64,000 bases of DNA from Sinorhizobium sojae CCBAU 05684. Lineage in GTDB: Bacteria > Pseudomonadota > Alphaproteobacteria > Rhizobiales > Rhizobiaceae. Location: NCBI RefSeq assembly GCF_002288525.1, contig NZ_CP023068.1, positions 620,001 through 684,000 of the forward strand. The letters run 5' to 3'. The position numbers and the translations under genes were made by a program. Below, one piece after another: positions 59,218 to 64,000 of this stretch; position 1 is the first letter of the stretch, and each line of letters starts with the position of its first letter. The notes under the pieces were generated by a model. That model saw only the letters and a list, made by a program, of their open reading frames with translations, did not search any database and was not told the DNA's origin.

Positions 59218-62200
59218 TCAAGCGGTCGCTCGGGCCTTCTGCCGGGCGATGACCGAATCCCAGTCGACCGGCGTTGCCTCATGCTTGTCGAGGTCGCCGA
59301 TCTTGATGGGTCCGAACTGAAAGCCCCGGGCGAACTTGATTGGATCGTCCACCAGCCGTTTCAGAGTCGCCTCGAGTTCCTTCGTCTGCTTCTTGAAGGC
59401 GTTCTTGTCCTTGACACCCTGATAGATGGCGTAGGCCATCCAGGCCGCAGTAGAAACCAGATTGGCTGCACCGAAGACCATCGCAAAGCTGCTCGCCATG
59501 GCAAAAGTGCCGGCGGAACCCAGAAGTCCGACCCCGCCGAGCGTCCCCACGCGGGTCATCAGATTGGCGAGGGCCATCCCCGCACCGACTATCGCTTCTC
59601 CGGCGATGACGACATCGGCCCCAAGGCCCAGGGCGAGCAGGCTGATATTCACCGGATCTCCGCCCTTGATGTCCTGGATCAGCCAGATCACCTCGAGGGG
59701 CAGCCAGGCCGTGAAAATGAGGGCATTGGCCACATTGACACCGAGCTTGAGCAGTTCCGCCGTATCCTGCCGGGCGATTTTCGCCCATTCCGTCAACTTG
59801 CTGTTCGATGCGTTGGCGGAGCCCTTCAGCCCCTCGCTGACCGCCTGCACGACGTTGACCCCGGTCGAAGCCGCATAGAGCACGAGGGCTGAGAGGCCGA
59901 CATTATCCCCCGGCTTCAGGTTGAATCCGGCATAGACGGTGCGGACGCCATACATGACGGCATTGACCGAACGGACGATCGTGTCCTTGTACGCGACCAA
60001 CGACATGTTGCCCGGCGCTTCGGTCACGCGTTCATCCACGACCTTCTTGAGCAATTGATCCGTCATGGTCTGGGCCTGGCCACCGGGGCGGCCGACCGAC
60101 CAGACATAATAGATTATGCTCATGACATTGCCCTTGAAGCGCTCCGCCGCCTCGACATTGTCACCGAAGTAGGAACTGGCCATCGAGTTGACGGTATCGC
60201 CGAGGATGTCTTCCATATCCGTACTATCGCCAGAAAAGGCGGTCGGGTCGCCGATGTTGAGATCAGGCGCGCGTTCCTTGACGAGGTCTGTCACCTTGCC
60301 CGCCATCTCTTCAGCCGTCTTCAGGTCGTACCGGCCGAGGACGTCGATATCCCAGCCGTGGTCCTTCGTACCGAACAGCGTACCTGCTATCTCGGAGGAC
60401 TTGATGCTCGGACGATCGCCGCGCATGAGCGAATACGTTCCGCCGCCGCTGGCGATGCTGCGTCCGGCCAAGCCTGTCGCAATTGAAATCAACGCGCTGA
60501 TTTCTTGCGGCGTGTAGGTGTTGATGCCGCTTTTGCGGTGGAACTTGCCATCCGCCCCCCGGTAAACAAGGTCCTGACCCAGTGTCTTCGGTTGCACGCG
60601 CGAAACCAGTGCCCCCGCGTCGAGAAGCGCCGTCACCGCCTGCGCCACGGCCTCACGGTACTCACTGGCGCCCATGCCGGAGCCTTGCGGAGCGTTCATG
60701 CGGAATGTCAGCCGCTCCAGGTGGCCAGGCAGGTCCCTCGCCGATACTTCCCCCTTGGTGAATTTCTCCCACAGACCTTCGAGAATGGTGAGCACATCGC
60801 TGGAGAAGGTCTGGCGGGCGAAAGCCTTGTCGTTGTCGCCGCCGTATAGGTTTTCCGCCATGATCGACGTGGCGTCGGAAAAGAGCCTTGCCACCCCGCC
60901 CGGCTCCAGAGCGGGGCCGAAGACGATCGCTTGCGGATCGGCGCGCTTGATGAAGCCGGTGAGCGAATCGCCGGCTTTGTTCAAAGCATCGAGCTCGTGG
61001 TTCTTGCGGACGGAGGCGTCCCAAGAGGCCAGTTTGAAGTCGGTCATCTGCCGCGAGGCTTCGCCGCGCAGACCGGATGTGGCGCCCGCTTCTTCCAAAT
61101 GTCCGCCGGCGAGCTTCGTGCTCATCACCAGGAGTGCGGAGAGTTCCTTCGTGCTCATGTTTTTGTCGCGCGCCACTGTCGAGGCCAACGCCGCACCGTT
61201 GAACAGCATTTTCGCCCCGTCGCGCAGGGCATTGGCCTTCTCGCCGGAAATGCCATTGCGTTGCAGGAATCGGTCAATGGCGCCGTCGAGGCCCCGCACG
61301 TCGCCGCCGTCCAGTTCGACGAAATCGCCCCAGAGTTCGCGGAAGAGCGAGATAAGGTCGGATTCGAATGTCTCCTTTCTCGCGCCGGAATAGTTGTTGG
61401 CGATGAGATCGATCGTCTCGCCTGCGATCGTCCCGAGACTGGGAATGGGCTTGTCGTCCCGCGTCAGGTGCTTTTCCGTGAGCAGCCGGCGCATCGACGG
61501 GATGTCGTAGATGCCGGACTGGAACAGCGTATCCAGTTTCGAGACCTCCGGAATGGCCCGCCCGCTGACGGTGCGCTCGCTGCCATCGGCAAAGGCGGCC
61601 ATCTGCTTCATCAGGTCGGAGTCGAAAAGTCCCTCGCCAAAGACTTCGCTAGCGATGAGGTGGTCCTGGACCTGCGGCGTGACCGATCCCAAGCCCTTCG
61701 CACGGGTCAGACCGTCAAGGGCATCGCTGAGGGTCGGCAGGCGCGGCAGCACCTCCTTGTTGTAGAATTCCTTGTAGGATGCCTCGATCTTATCTGCATT
61801 GGCGGTCATCGTCTCTTGAGGCAGCACCGACAGGTAGAAGGAAAGTGCGCTGTTGTATTCCTGCAGGATCGTCTGGATGTCCTTGCCGGCTCTCAGGCCG
61901 TCGTTGAGGATGCCGCCATTGACGACTTCGCTATCGAAGCTTTTGGTAAGCGTCGCGCGCAGGTCCTTCACTTCGTCATCCCGGGCGATCGAGTTCTCGA
62001 TGATCTTCCTTGTGTCGGTCTCCGTCTCAGGAGCCACCCGGTTGCCGGTGGTGAGTATGTGTTTGAACCCTTTGAAGACCTTTTCTGTCAGGAGTGATTG
62101 CACTTCCGAGTCGGCCTGGAGAATGGCAATGGCGTTGTTCAGATCCTTCCAGATCTCATCCTGGTTGAGCGGCTTCTCACCGAAGCGCTTCGGCAGGTCA

Positions 62201-62439
62201 TCGTAATTGTCGTAGTTTTCCCGCGCCTCCAATAGATCGAACAGCGTCATCAGCTTCTGCTCCGCCGTATATTTATCCCGGTTCAGCGCGACGTCGATGC
62301 TTTGGAAGCTGCGATCCTTATTCTTATAGCCCTCGAAAATGCCCCGGTAGATTTCATTCCTCAAACTCGAGCTGTTGAGCCGGTCCATCTCGTCCCGGAT
62401 AGGCGCCGTGCCGTTCTGGTTGGTAACGGATTCGACCAT
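59218..62439 (-). CDS. large type III secretion-associated repeat protein, candidate translocator or effector
   Basis: A 1073-residue protein encoded 26 bp downstream of sctV on the same strand, with an AGGGGAAATGCG site before its ATG. It has no signal peptide; the first 30 residues are Ser/Asn/Asp-rich, as in type III substrates. The middle has three copies of a roughly 120-residue unit, near 334-446, 517-660 and 742-862. Each begins with a D-x-x-x-x-(I/M)-A-x-x-Y motif (IDLIANNYSGA, TSIMAENLYGG, VNSMASSYFGD), then an F-x-x-x-(V/L)-x-x-(I/L)-x-x-x-W helix (ending at Trp370, Trp557, Trp780), and later ELSALLVMSTKLAGG or EISALISIATGLAGR. From about 847 to 1007 four long hydrophobic stretches occur, followed by a charged tail. 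This layout recalls NopX/HrpF translocators but the protein is far longer; a membrane-active effector is the alternative. Confidence 0.6.
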   Translation of the reverse strand: MVESVTNQNGTAPIRDEMDRLNSSSLRNEIYRGIFEGYKNKDRSFQSIDVALNRDKYTAEQKLMTLFDLLEARENYDNYDDLPKRFGEKPLNQDEIWKDLNNAIAILQADSEVQSLLTEKVFKGFKHILTTGNRVAPETETDTRKIIENSIARDDEVKDLRATLTKSFDSEVVNGGILNDGLRAGKDIQTILQEYNSALSFYLSVLPQETMTANADKIEASYKEFYNKEVLPRLPTLSDALDGLTRAKGLGSVTPQVQDHLIASEVFGEGLFDSDLMKQMAAFADGSERTVSGRAIPEVSKLDTLFQSGIYDIPSMRRLLTEKHLTRDDKPIPSLGTIAGETIDLIANNYSGARKETFESDLISLFRELWGDFVELDGGDVRGLDGAIDRFLQRNGISGEKANALRDGAKMLFNGAALASTVARDKNMSTKELSALLVMSTKLAGGHLEEAGATSGLRGEASRQMTDFKLASWDASVRKNHELDALNKAGDSLTGFIKRADPQAIVFGPALEPGGVARLFSDATSIMAENLYGGDNDKAFARQTFSSDVLTILEGLWEKFTKGEVSARDLPGHLERLTFRMNAPQGSGMGASEYREAVAQAVTALLDAGALVSRVQPKTLGQDLVYRGADGKFHRKSGINTYTPQEISALISIATGLAGRSIASGGGTYSLMRGDRPSIKSSEIAGTLFGTKDHGWDIDVLGRYDLKTAEEMAGKVTDLVKERAPDLNIGDPTAFSGDSTDMEDILGDTVNSMASSYFGDNVEAAERFKGNVMSIIYYVWSVGRPGGQAQTMTDQLLKKVVDERVTEAPGNMSLVAYKDTIVRSVNAVMYGVRTVYAGFNLKPGDNVGLSALVLYAASTGVNVVQAVSEGLKGSANASNSKLTEWAKIARQDTAELLKLGVNVANALIFTAWLPLEVIWLIQDIKGGDPVNISLLALGLGADVVIAGEAIVGAGMALANLMTRVGTLGGVGLLGSAGTFAMASSFAMVFGAANLVSTAAWMAYAIYQGVKDKNAFKKQTKELEATLKRLVDDPIKFARGFQFGPIKIGDLDKHEATPVDWDSVIARQKARATA

Positions 62440-62465
62440 TTCGCATTTCCCCTATTTTTGTTTCG

Positions 62466-64000
62466 TCATGCACCGACCGCAGCGATCACGTCGCAGGTAA
62501 TGTCCGGGCTGATCTCGTCCGACGAGAGCACCGGCAAGCGGCAGCCATGTCGGATCAGCAGGGCCTGGGACAGAAGCCGAATTTCAGCGCCGACGATCGC
62601 AACAGGATCACGATCCTCCGCATTGGCGGCGGAAAGCTTGTCGTTTGCTTCTTCGGTGAGCCTGCGCAGTTTCTCGCGCGCTTCCGCTTCGGAGCCTCCG
62701 GAACTTGCCTTGAAAGCCCGTACGGCGCGTTCCCACTCGGCGCCGAGGGTGATGACGGGTAGGAGGCCCCTTTGATCCAAAAGGCCGAAGGCGATCTGGC
62801 TGCCCAGCGCCTGGCGAGCACGTTCCGCCATGTCCTCCGGCGCTTGCGACTGTTGGGCGTTGAGCATTGTCTCCAGCAGGCCGCGCGGCTGTGAGAGCGT
62901 GACCCCGGAATCGAGCAGGCGTCGAATGACCGCCACCAGCAACATCGGGGAGACCTGCTCGCGGACGTCGCTCGCGAGCTTGCCAAGCCGGGGTTCCAGA
63001 CTCGTCAGCCATTGCGTCACGTCATCGACGCTGAAGATCGAGCCGATGTGGCGGCGCACGATTCGGACGGTATCACTGGCGATCTTATCGGCCGGTCGCC
63101 CTTTCGGGCAATGGACGAGACCGGCCGGCACATTTTCGACCTGAATGTGAATGAGATCGTTGCCCATGCGAGGGTCCGCATTGAAAGTCGGAACCGTGAT
63201 GGCGACGCCGACAGCCCGTGCAGCGACGCGAATGCGGTTGTCCAGCAGGCTCGCCAATCCATCCGCCTCCAGTCGCGCAAGCGTTTCGGAGGAAACCGTG
63301 GCGATGATCGGGTCCCCGTATTTCGTCCGATCGAGGGCGTGAGGATGGGAGGCGGTCGCCGGTGCTTCCGCCCCGTCGGAGTCCTTGTCCTTCCTGCGGC
63401 GCCAGAGCGAAAAGGACAAGAAGCCGAGAAGCCCGGCGATCGGCCAGAGCACGAGGTCCGGCAGTCCGGGGACAAAACTGATGAGTGCGGTCATTGCGGC
63501 CGCGACCGCGAGCGCGCGCGGCTCGCGTGCTAGCTGCCGGCCGATATCCACCCCAAGACTGCTGTTGCCTTCATCGCTGACGCGCGTAACGACAGTGCCG
63601 GCGGCAACCGCCATCAGCATCGAGGGGATTTGGGAAACGAGCCCGTCGCCGACCGAAAGCAGGGAATAGAGCTGCAGCGACTCCGAGAAGCTCAAGCCGC
63701 GCTGGAAGATGCCGATTGCAAGGCCACCGATAAGGTTGACTGCAACGATGATGAGCCCGGCAATGGCGTCGCCCTTGACGAAGCGCATCGCGCCGTCCAT
63801 GGCGCCGAAAAACTGACTTTCCCGCTCGAGTTGGCTGCGCCGCTTCTGCGCGGCTTCCGCCGTGATGTGGCCGTTGCGCAGATCGCTGTCGATCGCCAGC
63901 TGTTTGCCCGGCATGGCGTCGAGCGTGAAGCGGGCGCCGACCTCGGCGATGCGCTCGGCCCCCTTCGTGACGACGATGAACTGCACCAGCGCTACGATCA
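62466..64000 (-). CDS. sctV: type III secretion export gate protein SctV (5' end outside the window)
   Basis: The visible 511 residues are the C-terminal three quarters of SctV/FlhA. They begin in the transmembrane part (IVALVQFIVVTKGAERIAEV; RFTLDAMPGKQLAIDSDLRN is the family signature), continue through the last membrane helices (LIIVAVNLIGGLAIGIF; ALISFVPGLPDLVLWPIAGLL), and end in the cytoplasmic nonameric ring domain (WLTSLEPRLGKLASDVREQV; SPDITCDVIAAV). SctV is the major export gate and docks chaperones. The frame is intact to the window edge. It is on the minus strand, whereas sctJ to sctU are forward, so the gene order differs from standard clusters. Confidence 0.93.
   Translation of the reverse strand, partial: IVALVQFIVVTKGAERIAEVGARFTLDAMPGKQLAIDSDLRNGHITAEAAQKRRSQLERESQFFGAMDGAMRFVKGDAIAGLIIVAVNLIGGLAIGIFQRGLSFSESLQLYSLLSVGDGLVSQIPSMLMAVAAGTVVTRVSDEGNSSLGVDIGRQLAREPRALAVAAAMTALISFVPGLPDLVLWPIAGLLGFLSFSLWRRRKDKDSDGAEAPATASHPHALDRTKYGDPIIATVSSETLARLEADGLASLLDNRIRVAARAVGVAITVPTFNADPRMGNDLIHIQVENVPAGLVHCPKGRPADKIASDTVRIVRRHIGSIFSVDDVTQWLTSLEPRLGKLASDVREQVSPMLLVAVIRRLLDSGVTLSQPRGLLETMLNAQQSQAPEDMAERARQALGSQIAFGLLDQRGLLPVITLGAEWERAVRAFKASSGGSEAEAREKLRRLTEEANDKLSAANAEDRDPVAIVGAEIRLLSQALLIRHGCRLPVLSSDEISPDITCDVIAAVGA

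Noticed and set aside
1-64000. CRISPR arrays, tRNA or rRNA genes, intact transposases
   Set aside because: No direct-repeat arrays, no cloverleaf-like segments and no transposase motifs were recognised anywhere in the window.

Overview
The window looks like part of a secondary replicon (pSymB-type chromid or megaplasmid) of a Sinorhizobium/Ensifer-like member of the Rhizobiaceae. This is inferred from GC-rich sequence, Sinorhizobium-type protein families, many ATGA gene overlaps, and three copies of an intergenic mosaic repeat whose core I associate with Sinorhizobium. No replication genes, rRNA, tRNA, CRISPR array or intact insertion sequence was seen.

Layout. (a) 1-1320: start of a Tat-exported, probably multicopper-oxidase gene and a small secreted cysteine protein, then about 700 bp without a convincing gene. 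(b) 1365-7853: SRPBCC protein, flavin disulfide oxidoreductase with a DUF4126 membrane protein, and a complete osmoprotectant ABC importer. (c) 7860-8555: gene remnants and a repeat. (d) 8571-15542: LysR regulator, tripartite tricarboxylate-type transporter (TctCBA), shikimate/quinate-type dehydrogenase and a 3-dehydroshikimate-dehydratase-like fusion, which together read as uptake and catabolism of quinate/shikimate-type compounds. (e) 15652-20965: OsmC protein, an ArsR/SRPBCC pair with two operator-like repeats, and a 2-oxoacid dehydrogenase (fused E1 plus E2) divergent from an Lrp regulator. (f) 20970-32365: phenylacetate catabolism (paaX, paaABCDE, an extra PaaA/PaaC-like protein, paaZ, paaI, paaG and a hydratase/dehydrogenase fusion); paaK and paaJ are not in the window. 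(g) 32542-36007: class III cyclase with TPR domain, a small Pro/Thr-rich anchored protein and an AraC regulator.

(h) 36440-64000 is the most notable part. A rhizobial-type type III secretion operon (nopB-like, sctJ, K, L, N, Q, R, S, T, U) runs forward to 44077. Its last gene, sctU, ends before the conserved NPTH autocleavage domain. From 44300 to 58956 lies a block centred on a lanthanide-type methanol dehydrogenase (xoxF, xoxG, xoxJ) with formaldehyde oxidation genes (gfa, glutathione-dependent formaldehyde dehydrogenase), a Lut-like ABC system probably involved in lanthanide handling, and a second ABC transporter of unknown substrate. Type III genes then resume on the opposite strand: sctV (running off the end) followed by a 1073-residue repeat protein with a hydrophobic C-terminus that may be a translocator or effector. 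The secretion locus therefore appears split around the methanol block.

Methanol would be oxidised in the periplasm by XoxF, electrons passed to XoxG, and formaldehyde captured by glutathione and oxidised in the cytoplasm. Whether the split type III system still works is doubtful because of the short SctU, but the rest of its genes are open and uninterrupted.
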